DNA from: an uncultured Collinsella sp.
GTDB lineage: Bacteria; Actinomycetota; Coriobacteriia; Coriobacteriales; Coriobacteriaceae
Direction: 5' to 3'
DNA: 64,000 bases
NCBI GenBank assembly: GCA_934658705.1
Contig: CAKUHP010000001.1
Coordinates: forward strand, 39,888 to 103,887
Below are positions 7,934 through 16,761 of this stretch, one piece after another; the first letter of the stretch is position 1, and each line of letters opens with the position of its first letter. The notes beneath the pieces are model-generated. The model had not been told where the DNA came from and did no database searches. It saw only the letters and a list, made by a program, of their open reading frames with translations. Position numbers and translations under genes: made by a program.

Positions 7934-9952
7934 ATGTATTGCACCAAGTGCGGAGCTCAGATACCCGACGGCTCCATGTTCTGTACGAGCTGCGGCGCTC
8001 CTGTGGGCGGGGCCGAGGACCAGGCGGAGCCTGTGGCGTTTCCGGTAGGGGATACGCCGGCGACCGCTCCTGCGGGGCAGCACGCCCCTCTGGGTGTCCC
8101 GGCTCATATGGCAGCGCAGCCTCGTTATGAGGAGCCTATGACCGAGCCTGTCGAGGCCGCTCAGCCGTTTGTTCCGACGCTGCAGCCCAAGAAACCCAAG
8201 CACAAGGGCCGTATCGTCGCGGCCGTTATCGGCGGCGTGGCCGTTGTCGCCATTGTTGCCGCTATCGTGATCGTGCCGCGCATCGGCGCATCTTCCGAGG
8301 TAACCTCGGGTGGCAAGGGCTACGTTGTCTGCGCGTGCGAGACTAAAGTGCTGCCCAAGAACAGCAAGGGCAAAAAGCTCAACAGCTATACCGTCGAGTT
8401 GGCGCCTGCGAATGGCAAGGGCAAGAGCTACACCATCAAGGTCGATGGCGAGGACGGCTTTGCCATGGAGGACTTTGGCGAGCTGCCCGACCAGAAGTAC
8501 CAGATGACCATCACCTCGGGCAAGGGCAAAAAGAAGAGCACGACCACCATGAAGGTCGACTATACCAAGGAAGGTTCGGACGCCCCCAAGAGCGTTGAAC
8601 TCACGCAGTCCAAGAAGGAAGCCAAGGCCTCTGCCAAGGCAGCAGTCAAGACGGCAAACGAGCTATTTACCGACAAGATCCTTGAGTACCAGAAAAAGTA
8701 CGGCGAGGGCGAGGCCGTTGAGGTTTCTCAATCTACGTATGGAGCCCAGGGTGTTGCCTATGCCAAACTTGTTGACTTTGATGGCGACGGCCAAGATGAG
8801 CTACTGATTGAGTATTCCGATGAACCGGTTGATTTTGAGGACAAGGCTGCCTCTGCGAATCTTGAGGTCTGGGCGTATAAGAACGGCGAGATTGAGAAGG
8901 TCTACACGCCAGAGGCAATCGTGGGCACTCAGCAAGCGTGCGTGACTTTAGGTGCTACTGAATATGCGGGTAATATTGGATTTACGCAGTGGTTTGACCA
9001 TGGGAAGGAAATTAAACAAAGCGACGTCTCTGGCGAAAGTGGCCCTTCTACTCATGAATACCAAGTTAAATTCATCGGGTATGATGGTCAATCATTCAAG
9101 GCAATGACGGACCTTATTGATCTGAGGGAATTCAACTCTGGTTTTTCTGGCGTTTATGGCGTGCTATTTTCCGATAAGGACTTGGTAAACGAAACCATCG
9201 CATCGGTCGCCACGACGCTGGAACAGCTGAAGTCGAAGGACGATGACAGTGAGCAGGTGGGCTACGAGGCTGTTTCCGCCACGCAGGATGTCGACTTTAC
9301 GGCTGCAGTTGGCGAAGGCCCGCTGAATCCGTCTCCCGATGACACGTGCCAGATCACGGCTACGTGGACTTATCCTCAGGTGAAGGGCCAAGGCGTGGGC
9401 GTCGCCAAGTTCAACAAGGACATGGTCCAGCTTGTTGCGGACACACTCGACGCGAGCAAGCGGGCCTCGATGGATGACGAGGACAGCCGCGTGACCATGG
9501 TGTACACGGCCGAGATCGTCTCGATTGACGGCGATATCGCCTGCGTGCGCACCTACACCGATAGCTATCAACCTCCGTATCGATCGGAGCGAGTAACGAG
9601 GTCGGCGTACTATAACCTTAAGACAGGTGAGCAGGTCTCGCTTGAGGATTCGCTTGCGCAGCATGGCCTTTCGTTCGACACCCTCAAGAGCGAGGCCAAA
9701 CAGGCGATCAAAACGGCCAAGCCGAACTTGGATTCTGTATCCGAAGACAACATCGACGATGACGACAACTTTACTGAGGAGCATTTCTACTACGACGGCA
9801 AAGGCTACATCATCGTCCTCGATACCGGCGAGTTTGACTGCATGGCCTGGGATACGCACGATTTGGTGGCACACGCCTTCGACTCGAGTTATACCAGCGG
9901 CCAGGATGTAACGCCCGAGCGAGCGAAGGCTACATACGTGCCCAACGAATAG
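7934..9952 (+). CDS. Membrane-anchored zinc-ribbon protein with PdaC/RsiV-like C-terminal domain
   Basis: A 672-residue protein. A cytoplasmic zinc ribbon (residues 1-27, two CxxC knuckles: MYCTKCGAQIPDG, MFCTSCGAP) and a Pro-rich linker precede one transmembrane helix (about 95-118). The large outer part then follows. It contains a Lys-rich beta region, an FG-GAP/calcium-loop-like motif (DFDGDGQDELLI), and a C-terminal third that resembles the DUF4163/DUF3298 fold seen in PdaC and RsiV (TWTYPQV, YYNLKTGEQVSLEDSL). The last match is by eye and needs a profile search. ATG 7934 follows GGGAG. The N-terminal layout is shared with the gene at 19429. Function unknown; probably envelope-associated. 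Confidence 0.75.
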   Translation: MYCTKCGAQIPDGSMFCTSCGAPVGGAEDQAEPVAFPVGDTPATAPAGQHAPLGVPAHMAAQPRYEEPMTEPVEAAQPFVPTLQPKKPKHKGRIVAAVIGGVAVVAIVAAIVIVPRIGASSEVTSGGKGYVVCACETKVLPKNSKGKKLNSYTVELAPANGKGKSYTIKVDGEDGFAMEDFGELPDQKYQMTITSGKGKKKSTTTMKVDYTKEGSDAPKSVELTQSKKEAKASAKAAVKTANELFTDKILEYQKKYGEGEAVEVSQSTYGAQGVAYAKLVDFDGDGQDELLIEYSDEPVDFEDKAASANLEVWAYKNGEIEKVYTPEAIVGTQQACVTLGATEYAGNIGFTQWFDHGKEIKQSDVSGESGPSTHEYQVKFIGYDGQSFKAMTDLIDLREFNSGFSGVYGVLFSDKDLVNETIASVATTLEQLKSKDDDSEQVGYEAVSATQDVDFTAAVGEGPLNPSPDDTCQITATWTYPQVKGQGVGVAKFNKDMVQLVADTLDASKRASMDDEDSRVTMVYTAEIVSIDGDIACVRTYTDSYQPPYRSERVTRSAYYNLKTGEQVSLEDSLAQHGLSFDTLKSEAKQAIKTAKPNLDSVSEDNIDDDDNFTEEHFYYDGKGYIIVLDTGEFDCMAWDTHDLVAHAFDSSYTSGQDVTPERAKATYVPNE

Positions 9953-9981
9953 AACAAGGCGTCAAGCAACGAATTGAACAG

Positions 9982-10022
9982 TCCCCGGCAACGCCAGATA
10001 TAGCGTCGCCGGGGATTATTTT
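9982..10022 (+). terminator. Rho-independent terminator
   Basis: A 13-bp stem with one mismatch (9982-9994 with 10003-10015), an 8-nt loop and a T-rich tail (ATTATTTTG). It ends the zinc-ribbon gene 30 bp downstream of its stop. Confidence 0.8.
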
Positions 10023-10093
10023 GTCCGAGGCTTTTGCGCGGGTAGAATGCATGGATAACTTGATGCTTACGGGCGACGGAAAGGAATCGTTGC

Positions 10094-11074
10094 ATGGACC
10101 AGGATAAGACGACCGTAATGGGCGGATATGGCTCTCCACAGGCGGGCGACAGTGCCGATGCGACGCGTGTGGTGCAGAATCCTCGATATGCTTCGCCCGA
10201 CGCGACGCAGGTTTCGGCCAATCCTACGCGCGCTGTGAACTATGGCACGTCGTCACAGGACCCGTATGGTGTCTCGGTGCAGAGCCCCTACGGTGCCTCG
10301 TCGCAGAGCCCCTACGGCAACGCGGCGGCAGATCCTTATGATGACCTGCTGCATAATCCCATTCCGCAACCTCAGCAGACGACATATATGCCGCGCACGG
10401 CGCAGCCGCGCTACGAGTCGCGCGACCGATATGCACGCGAGCCGTATCGCGAGTATCCCAAGTCCATTCCTCAGTACGGTGAGGACGAGGAGAAGAAGCC
10501 TTCGCGTTCGTCGAGCGTGATCAAGAAGATTCTGATCGTGCTGGCGATTTTCTTTGCCCTGTCGGTTGTGTTTGCCATTGTGTCAGGCATACTCAACAAG
10601 CGGGGTGCCACGACCGACACCACGACCGAACAGACCGAGGCCACCTCATCGGCTGTGGTTGACCTGAGCGATATCCCGGGGCAGTATTGGTCCAATGCCA
10701 AGAAGCTCCTCAAGTCGCGCGGGGCCGACCTTTCGAACGCCGTCATCCTGACCGATGACGGCTCGACGCCCGTCGTCGATGCCAATTGGATCGTTACGTC
10801 TGCCTACTATAACGACAACGGCAACTTGGAGGTCCAGCTCACGCGCAAGGACAGCTCGTCGGGCAATGTGTCCGACGATCAGGGCGCTGCGGACAGCTCG
10901 AGCTCCAATTCGCTGGAGGACCTAAGCAACAAGGCCCAAGAGCTGGGGGATAAGGCCCAGCAGCTGGGCGATACGGCTCAGAATCTCGGCGATACCGCGC
11001 AGAACCTGGGCGATATGGCAACGAACGCCTGGGACACCCTGCAAAACGGCATTTCGGGCGCGCAGGGCAATTAA
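10094..11074 (+). CDS. Single-pass membrane protein with tandem short repeats
   Basis: A 326-residue protein not matched to a named family. The N-terminal cytoplasmic half is Gln/Ser/Tyr-rich and holds about four copies of an eight-residue unit built on S(Q/V)xPYGxx (residues about 52-84). A transmembrane helix follows Lys-Lys (KKILIVLAIFFALSVVFAIV, about 146-168). The outer part has a Thr-rich linker and a segment that looks weakly PASTA-like (DIPGQYWSNAKKLLKSRG). The C-terminus carries five heptads of the type xAQxLGD, which predict an amphipathic helix. ATG 10094 follows GGAAAGGA. It may be a cell-envelope sensor or scaffold; this is a guess. Confidence 0.65.
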   Translation: MDQDKTTVMGGYGSPQAGDSADATRVVQNPRYASPDATQVSANPTRAVNYGTSSQDPYGVSVQSPYGASSQSPYGNAAADPYDDLLHNPIPQPQQTTYMPRTAQPRYESRDRYAREPYREYPKSIPQYGEDEEKKPSRSSSVIKKILIVLAIFFALSVVFAIVSGILNKRGATTDTTTEQTEATSSAVVDLSDIPGQYWSNAKKLLKSRGADLSNAVILTDDGSTPVVDANWIVTSAYYNDNGNLEVQLTRKDSSSGNVSDDQGAADSSSSNSLEDLSNKAQELGDKAQQLGDTAQNLGDTAQNLGDMATNAWDTLQNGISGAQGN

Positions 11075-11086
11075 CAGCTAAGCGGG

Positions 11087-12268
11087 CTACAGCTGCTCGG
11101 CTGGACGCTCGGGCGAGCTAAAGCCCGAATCGAACGTGACGACGCACGAGGCGTCGGGCCTGCGCTCGTGCACGATACGCGTGACGAGCTCCAGCAGCTC
11201 CTCGTCGGATATGTCAAAGCCGTCGGGGCGCACCAGGTCAAAGGACACAAAGCCGTCGTGCTCATGCAAGTCGTGGATGGAAAGCGCGGGATCGATCTGC
11301 ATAACACCGCGCTTGACCCAGCCGAGCAGGTCGTCGCCGGTGGTGGCGATGGGGTCGCAGTGCAGCGTGATGTCGATGCCCATCTGATGTTTGATGTCGT
11401 GTTCGATGGTGTCCAGGATCTCGTGGTGTTCAAAGGCATCGCCCTCGCCGGGCATTTCCACGTGTGCGCTGGCAAACTGACGGCCGGGGCCGTAGTCGTG
11501 CACCATGAGGTCGTGTGTGCCCAAGACCTGGGGGTACGACATAATCCTGTCGCGGATTTCCTGGACGAGCTTGGGGTCGGGCGCTTGTCCCAACAGCGGG
11601 CTGATGGCGTCGCGCACCAGGCCCATGCCGCTGATGCAGATGAAGATGCCCACGCCCAGGCCTGCCCAGCCATCGAGGTCAAAGCTAGTCGTCTGCGAAA
11701 TAAGCGCCGCCGCTAAGACCGAGCCCGAGGTGATGACATCATTCTTGGAGTCCTGCGCCGTGGCGATGAGTGTCTCGGAATCGATGCGGTTGCCCAGCGT
11801 GCGGTTGAATGCCGCCATCCAGAGCTTAACGAGCATGGACAGGACAAGGGCTGCCATGGAGAGCGCCGAATACGCGGTGGGGGAGGGCTTGATGATCTTG
11901 GTGACCGACTCCAGGATCAGGTTGATGCCGACGGCGCAAACGAGAACGGCGACAAACAGCCCCGCTAGGTACTCGTAGCGGCCGTGGCCATAGGGGTGGC
12001 CTTCGTCGGCCGGGCGGCTGGCAAGTCGGAATCCGAGCAGGCTCACGATGTTGCTCGAGGCATCGGAGAGGTTGTTGAAGGCGTCGGCGATAAGCGAGAC
12101 GGAGCCCGCGAGCAGACCCGCGATGCCCTTGGCTAGGCACAGGGTAATGTTGAGGCCAATGCAAATGAGGCTTGCGGCAAAGCCCGCGTTGGTGCGGCGG
12201 GAAGCATCGACCGGTTCGCTCTCGCTGCCCGGAACAAGCGTATGTACCAGCCGATTTACAAATAGCAT
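11087..12268 (-). CDS. Cation diffusion facilitator (CDF) family metal exporter
   Basis: A 393-residue CDF transporter, which exports divalent metals (Zn, Fe, Mn or Co) by proton exchange. The six-helix core shows the family signature SLIADAFNNLSDASSNIVSL, with the metal-binding Asp pair in TM2. The TM5 counterpart reads AQDSKNDV, and the HPYGHGRYEYLAG loop sits between TM2 and TM3. The C-terminal cytoplasmic domain is longer than in minimal CDFs and includes a His-containing second ferredoxin-like half (from about residue 280). ATG 12268 is favoured because GAGGA lies eight bases upstream; ATG 12289 and much longer open starts lack one. It converges with the preceding gene, 12 bp between stops. 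Confidence 0.88.
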   Translation of the reverse strand: MLFVNRLVHTLVPGSESEPVDASRRTNAGFAASLICIGLNITLCLAKGIAGLLAGSVSLIADAFNNLSDASSNIVSLLGFRLASRPADEGHPYGHGRYEYLAGLFVAVLVCAVGINLILESVTKIIKPSPTAYSALSMAALVLSMLVKLWMAAFNRTLGNRIDSETLIATAQDSKNDVITSGSVLAAALISQTTSFDLDGWAGLGVGIFICISGMGLVRDAISPLLGQAPDPKLVQEIRDRIMSYPQVLGTHDLMVHDYGPGRQFASAHVEMPGEGDAFEHHEILDTIEHDIKHQMGIDITLHCDPIATTGDDLLGWVKRGVMQIDPALSIHDLHEHDGFVSFDLVRPDGFDISDEELLELVTRIVHERRPDASCVVTFDSGFSSPERPAEQL

Positions 12269-12483
12269 AACGATCGTCCTCACAATCATGTTTAAGGGGA
12301 TAGTGTAGCTCGCACAGACGCAACGTGTACCGATGCTCAGAAAATGCAGCAATGGTCTGCTGGAGCTAACGGGTGCGAGGCGGAGGGGGACGACCGCCCG
12401 CGCACCCTCGAGTTCACTGCGCCTTCCCGTCCGACCGAGTGCTCCATTTTGGGCCACATGGGTATTGGCATGTGCCTGTTTGC

Positions 12484-12502
12484 TCGACATACTTAATGTC
12501 GA
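12484..12502. promoter_or_regulatory. Candidate operator (7-bp inverted repeat)
   Basis: TCGACAT-acttA-ATGTCGA is a perfect inverted repeat 29 bp before the start of the zinc-ribbon gene at 12531. Its size and position suit a dimeric repressor, but no partner is identified. Confidence 0.4.
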
Positions 12503-12530
12503 CAGCCCCTGTGCAAAGGAGGACGTTTCC

Positions 12531-13868
12531 ATGGACGAGATGTTTGCCATTAAATGCCAAAACTGCGGCGGCCCCATGTATTCGCACCAGGCTAAACGCA
12601 GCTTTGAGTGCGCCTATTGCGGCACGGTCGTTCCGTGGCAGGCCGATGCGGGGGAGCCCAAGAGCGCCCTGGGCATTCGTCATACGCCGTTGACGGTGGT
12701 TGACGGGCTGCTTAAGCTCACGCACGTCTCGCAGCTCGAGCGCCCGGAGGACCCGGACTGGTATTTCTTTAATTCGTACTGGCGCAATCAGTCGGTTCTG
12801 GAGCATCTGCTGTGGGAGGACCGCGGCACGGCTCAGGAGTTCCAAGAAGCTACGCATGTGAGCATCCCGTGCCCCTTCTGCGGCGCATCCTTTGAAGGCG
12901 AGTCCACTCAGCGCGTGTTTGAGTGCCCGTCATGCGGCAATAAGATCGGCGTTGCCGACCTGCTTAAACCCGGTACCTTTAGTAAGCGCCTGACCATGGG
13001 CGTGGGTGCCGAATACGTTCCCGAACAGGGCGTCCCCTGTGAGATATCGCCGCAGCAGGCACGTGCCAACGCGCTGCAGCTGGTGCGCCAGTACCCCGAC
13101 GCCTTTGCCGGGCACGACGTGGAAGACGCGATTCAAAATGACATGATGCTCTTCTACTTCCCCATGGCGCTCGCGGACTTGCGCATGATGGCGTCCTTCC
13201 CGGGCAAGGGCCTGAGCAAGGAGACCTTGGTGTACTACGAGGTACTCGATTGGGCGTATCCGCGGGCAAACTACCTGGACGTTCGTCTTATGGGCATTTT
13301 GGAGCCGTGGGACTTTGGCAAGGTGGGGTCGTTCGATCCTGCCATGCAGGAAGGCGACTTCCGCGTTGTCTCCGTCGATGCGTCCACCAAGGACCAGGTG
13401 GTTATTGATAAGTTGGCGCTCGATATTGCTGGCAACGATGCCGAGGCGGTGCTGGGGCTCAATAAAAAGAGCATCCGCACCTGGGCGCGCAAGGCCCGCA
13501 AACACAAGGACGGTCTGGTTATGGTGCCGGTCTACTTTGTCGACCGTCCGGCAACGGACAGCCGCGACGGCGAGCAGGTGCGCATTGCCGTGAACGGCCA
13601 GACGGGCCGTGCGGCCGCGGTGGTGTTTAGCGACAAGCGCGAGACGCATGTGGTGGCACCGCTCAATCCTAGTGTGATGCTGTCGAGCGAAAGCACCGTG
13701 CACGCCACGCCCATCGAGGTCAAATACGTCAAATCGCCGTTTTTGTACCAGATCGTGCGACGTGGGGGTGGCGAGCAGCCACGGCAGGTGGCGGCTGCAG
13801 CCGAGGGCTCCTATCGAGAAGAAAAGCCCAAGCGCAGGGGCTTGTTCGCGGCGATTTTTGGGAAGTAG
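12531..13868 (+). CDS. Double zinc-ribbon protein of unknown function
   Basis: A 445-residue soluble protein. Two TFIIB-like zinc ribbons are clear. The first is at residues 8-34 (CQNCGG, CAYCGT). The second is at about 113-142 (CPFCGASF, CPSCGNKIG). About 300 residues of mixed alpha/beta sequence follow, with no domain I can name. The C-terminus is basic (KPKRRGLFAAIFGK). No signal peptide or transmembrane segment is seen. The ATG is set by a strong AAAGGAGGA eight bases upstream. Paired ribbons of this kind often bind nucleic acid or a partner protein. A candidate operator lies just upstream, and the CDF gene is divergent. Confidence 0.7.
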   Translation: MDEMFAIKCQNCGGPMYSHQAKRSFECAYCGTVVPWQADAGEPKSALGIRHTPLTVVDGLLKLTHVSQLERPEDPDWYFFNSYWRNQSVLEHLLWEDRGTAQEFQEATHVSIPCPFCGASFEGESTQRVFECPSCGNKIGVADLLKPGTFSKRLTMGVGAEYVPEQGVPCEISPQQARANALQLVRQYPDAFAGHDVEDAIQNDMMLFYFPMALADLRMMASFPGKGLSKETLVYYEVLDWAYPRANYLDVRLMGILEPWDFGKVGSFDPAMQEGDFRVVSVDASTKDQVVIDKLALDIAGNDAEAVLGLNKKSIRTWARKARKHKDGLVMVPVYFVDRPATDSRDGEQVRIAVNGQTGRAAAVVFSDKRETHVVAPLNPSVMLSSESTVHATPIEVKYVKSPFLYQIVRRGGGEQPRQVAAAAEGSYREEKPKRRGLFAAIFGK

Positions 13869-13899
13869 GGGAGTGAGAGCTACTGTCCGGTCGTTTAAC

Positions 13900-14062
13900 A
13901 GGTGCTAGATGTAAATAAACGGTGGAGCGGCTGCAGAAGATCCACCTCGCCGGGTAAAATCATGTTGTGCCGCGGAACCCGCTCCTCAGCTAGTCACACT
14001 TCGGAAGCGCGGGCAACGCAGGTGCTATCGTCTAAAGGGCCGGGTGCAACCGGCCCTTTTTT
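13900..14062 (+). ncRNA. Candidate small non-coding RNA
   Basis: About 160 nt with no credible frame, ending in a strong intrinsic terminator. It contains potential helices (GGTGGA with TCCACC around 13920-13950, GGAGCGG with CCGCTCC further out). The extended -10-like TGCTAGAT near 13903-13910 could be a promoter. The next gene is on the opposite strand, so the terminator has no coding partner nearer than the gene ending at 13868. It lacks the SRP RNA apical motif and I cannot assign it to 6S, tmRNA or a riboswitch. A 3' UTR of the preceding gene is the alternative. Confidence 0.35.
14034..14062 (+). terminator. Strong rho-independent terminator
   Basis: A perfect 10-bp stem (14034-14043 with 14050-14059), a GTGCAA loop and six Ts. 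It ends either the candidate ncRNA or the zinc-ribbon gene 165 bp upstream. Confidence 0.9.
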
Positions 14063-14083
14063 GTGGCAGCCAACGGGCCTACA

Positions 14084-14310
14084 TCAGACGAAGGTCGCGT
14101 GTTTACCTGTCAGGTCATGCTCGCCGGTTATAGCAAGGATATCGTCGCCGGCGTCCATGACTGGTATTGTTTTATAGCGTTGCCGTCTGCCACGATGGTG
14201 TGCCATCCCGAGGACGGCAGAGGGGCTTCGAAGACCAGTGCAGTGTGCGGGCCCACGGTGTTTCGCTCTGTGACGAACGGACCTATGACGGTGCATTCTG
14301 TAATCAACAT
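14084..14310 (-). pseudogene. Small hypothetical protein, interrupted by a -1 frameshift in an A-run
   Basis: The reading frame starts at ATG 14310 behind a perfect AGGAGG (14317-14322) and reads MLITECTVIGPFVTE onward, but ends after 60 residues at 14128. The -1 frame continues without a stop to 14084 with protein-like sequence (TIPVMDAGDDILAITGEH). The two frames would join at four As (plus-strand TTTT, 14170-14173), giving about 75 residues. It could be a frameshift mutation, an assembly error in the homopolymer, or programmed slippage. It lies 58 bp downstream of the ADP-ribosylglycohydrolase gene and is probably co-transcribed with it. No family recognised. Confidence 0.5.
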
Positions 14311-14368
14311 TTGTTTGGCCTCCTCATACCCTCACGCTGGCAGACGCCACCTTTGCCTTAGACACGAT

Positions 14369-15157
14369 TTAAAACAAACATTGTTCTATCAGCTTTTTGC
14401 CGCGCAGGGTGTCGACCCACTCCTGCGGGATGGCGTCCATACCGTATGCCACACCCGCGAGGGCGCCGGCGACGGCTGCGGTGGTGTCGGTATCGTCGCC
14501 CAGGTTGACGGCGGTGAGCTCGCACTCCTCGTAGCTGGTGGTGTTCACAAAGCACCAAGTAGCGGCTTTAAGCGTGTCGCGCACGAAGCCGCCGGACCTG
14601 ATTTTGTGCTCGGGCACGTCTTTCAGGTGGAGCGCCCACGAGGGAAGCGCGCCGTTCATCACGCCCCTCATCAGCTCGACAAATATGACGCATGCGTCGG
14701 TTGACGTTCTGTGGGCGTGCGTAATCGCGGAGACCTCGCAAATCTCTTCGTCTGTCGCGTCGGTGAACGCCAGGGGAGCGATGCGCATGAGCGAGCCGTT
14801 GCCGTTGTCGCGCTCGCCGGAGCCTCCTTTGCCGCTGCGCAGGGCGCGAGCGGTCGTGCCGCCGTAATCGAAAACGCCGTCTATCGTATATTCGCCATTG
14901 GCGATCCAGCTCACGAACTTGTTGCGCATGTCCGCGATGTCGATGCGCCCAAGCTCCCTAATCGAGTTACAGGTGGCTAGTGTCATAGACGTGTCGTCGC
15001 TCCAGGTGCCGGCGGGTTGCCCGTGCGTGCCGTAGCCGATCATGTCGGTGCATTCGAACGTGCCGCGGGGCCTAAACTCATAAGGGACGCCCAGCGCGTC
15101 GCCAACGGCGAGTCCATAGATACAGTCGCGCAGTGTGGCTTTCGGTCTGTCTGTCAT
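14369..15157 (-). CDS. ADP-ribosylglycohydrolase family protein
   Basis: A 262-residue all-alpha hydrolase of the DraG/ARH fold. It removes ADP-ribose from modified protein, nucleic acid or small molecules using two Mg ions. The metal-site motifs are intact: GDALG near the start, WSDDTSM (about residue 52), GNGSLMR, and GDDTDTTAAV near the C-terminus. The start follows CGAGGAG. It sits in an accessory patch with a YhcG-type nuclease and HicAB, so a role in reversing toxin-mediated ADP-ribosylation is possible, though housekeeping use in nucleotide metabolism is equally open. No ADP-ribosyltransferase is seen beside it. Confidence 0.9.
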   Translation of the reverse strand: MTDRPKATLRDCIYGLAVGDALGVPYEFRPRGTFECTDMIGYGTHGQPAGTWSDDTSMTLATCNSIRELGRIDIADMRNKFVSWIANGEYTIDGVFDYGGTTARALRSGKGGSGERDNGNGSLMRIAPLAFTDATDEEICEVSAITHAHRTSTDACVIFVELMRGVMNGALPSWALHLKDVPEHKIRSGGFVRDTLKAATWCFVNTTSYEECELTAVNLGDDTDTTAAVAGALAGVAYGMDAIPQEWVDTLRGKKLIEQCLF

Positions 15158-15226
15158 GAAAAACTCCTCGTATGCCAGGTGGTGCGGAACGACTTTGGGG
15201 ACGTCGGCCGTACTGTACTGTTGCCC

Positions 15227-16276
15227 TTACGCCTCGACGTTCGCCGCTTCGTTGATGGCGCGGTACTCGGCGCTCAGCTCGCGCGCCAGCTCTTCCTTGC
15301 TTGGAAGATACGGCAGATATTTGGCGGCAAACACTTGGTCGTTGTCTTCGGGCAACGTGTACTCGACAATCGAATCGCTTTTGTCCGCGCAGAGCACGAT
15401 GCCTATGGGTGGATTGTCGCCTTCGTTCATGAGCTCGCGCGTGTAGTAGTTCACGTACATTTGCATCTGGCCCAAGTCCTGATGCGTGAGATCATCGGTT
15501 TTAAGGTCGATGAGTACAAAGCAGCGCATCAGATAGTTGTAAAACACAAGGTCAATATAGAAGTGGCGACCATCGAAGGCGATGCGCTTTTGGCGCGCCT
15601 CAAAAGCGAAGCCGCGGCCAAGCTCCAGCAGAAACTTCTGAAGATGCGTGATGAGCGCTTGCTCTAGATCGCTCTCGCGAAACGCAGCGTCGTCCGAGAA
15701 GCCTAAAAACTCAAGCACATATGGGTCGCGGATGATGTCCTCGGGGCGACGAGCGGGGGCGCTCTTTTGGATTTCCTGAGCGACGGTCTCTTTGTCCTTG
15801 CTGGCAAGTAGACGCTCGCGGAACATGGTGTTGATTTGGCGCTCGAGCTGACGTGTACTCCAGCGAGAGTCGGCGCATTCGTTCATGTACCAAGTGCGCG
15901 CTTCGGAGTCGGGAATGCGCATCAACCTGCGGTAATGAGTCCAGCTCAATTCGGAACGCAGCGCGTTCCGAATTGGGAACGCAAAATAGAACTGCCGCAT
16001 GTATCGGAGGTTTCTGGTGTTGAATCCTTTGCCGAAATCCCTGGTCAGCCTAACGGCAAGCTCGTCGATCAACGCCTCTCCATATACGGCACGCTCCTCG
16101 CCGCCTTGTTCCTCAAGAATGCTCTTGCCAATTTCCCAATATGCCTCAACCATCGCAAAGTTAACGGCGGTATAGGCCTTGTCGCGAGCAGCGTTGAGAA
16201 TCGAGGAAACCTGCTTATAAAATCCTTCGGGCACAATCGTCGCTTCTCCGCGGTTTGCCAGTTCGCCCATCACCAT
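15227..16276 (-). CDS. YhcG-type (DUF1016) PDDEXK nuclease domain protein
   Basis: A 349-residue protein with the two-part YhcG layout. The N-terminal DUF1016 helical domain (AYWEIGKSILEEQ, GFNTRNLRYMRQFY, LSWTHYRRLMR) is followed by a C-terminal PD-(D/E)XK nuclease fold (FYIDLVFYN, then FVLIDLKT with the catalytic Asp and Lys). The later QMQMYVNYY helix is also typical. Family members are common in mobile and defence-linked loci; a direct role is not established here. AGGAGG ten bases before ATG 16276 sets the start, although ATG 16270 two codons on is possible. It lies 69 bp upstream of the ADP-ribosylglycohydrolase gene on the same strand. Confidence 0.88.
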   Translation of the reverse strand: MVMGELANRGEATIVPEGFYKQVSSILNAARDKAYTAVNFAMVEAYWEIGKSILEEQGGEERAVYGEALIDELAVRLTRDFGKGFNTRNLRYMRQFYFAFPIRNALRSELSWTHYRRLMRIPDSEARTWYMNECADSRWSTRQLERQINTMFRERLLASKDKETVAQEIQKSAPARRPEDIIRDPYVLEFLGFSDDAAFRESDLEQALITHLQKFLLELGRGFAFEARQKRIAFDGRHFYIDLVFYNYLMRCFVLIDLKTDDLTHQDLGQMQMYVNYYTRELMNEGDNPPIGIVLCADKSDSIVEYTLPEDNDQVFAAKYLPYLPSKEELARELSAEYRAINEAANVEA

Positions 16277-16438
16277 CGCCCACTTTCCTCCTGACGGAAT
16301 GCATATCAAACTGCGTTTAGTTTAAGGCCTCGTGGGGACATGAACTGCGCTGCTGCCCGGCGCCTTCGCGAGGAGGCCTCGAAGCGGCTAAAATGTGAGC
16401 GTGGAGACTGTTTTAACTCAACCCACGGAGTGACACGC

Positions 16439-16708
16439 ATGGACAACAATACCCTGCTGTTCCAAGACAAGGGCTCGGGCAGGTTTAAAGACGTTAAGAT
16501 CTACCCTAACCGCATCGAGGTGCTCAAGAAGGGCGCTCTCGGTGGCATGCGCACCGAGATTGTCTATCTCAAGGACATTGCGGGGGTCAATAGGGTCAAG
16601 GGTCGCGACGTTTTCCTGCGTAATCGGCTGCTGACTGCCTGCGCCTTCAGACTTCACAGCCGCGCGAAAGCCCAGGAATTCGTTAACGTGCTGAACTCGG
16701 CGATGTGA
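16439..16708 (+). CDS. Small PH-like domain protein
   Basis: An 89-residue protein with alternating beta strands and a C-terminal helix (RAKAQEFVNVLNSAM), the pattern of a bacterial PH-like domain. Segments such as KDVKIYPNRIEVLKKG and IVYLKDIAGVNRV resemble DUF4429/bPH proteins, in which a strand encodes 'physical appearance of surface'-type contacts. The match is by pattern only. ATG 16439 follows CACGGAG; a frame extending upstream to 16340 has no ribosome site. It is convergent with hicB and has no obvious operon partner. Confidence 0.6.
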   Translation: MDNNTLLFQDKGSGRFKDVKIYPNRIEVLKKGALGGMRTEIVYLKDIAGVNRVKGRDVFLRNRLLTACAFRLHSRAKAQEFVNVLNSAM

Positions 16709-16761
16709 TTGGTAGGATGCGTACTTGGCTATCGATGCCGTCCGTTGTCTTGCTCTAGACT

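Noticed and set aside
10920..11030. Tandem repeats that might suggest a CRISPR-like array
   Set aside because: They are 21-bp in-frame coding heptads (xAQxLGD) with no spacers.
13900..14062. Identification of the candidate RNA as 4.5S/SRP RNA or 6S RNA
   Set aside because: The GGAAGG-AGCA type apical motif of SRP RNA is missing, and I could not draw the single long bulged hairpin of 6S RNA.
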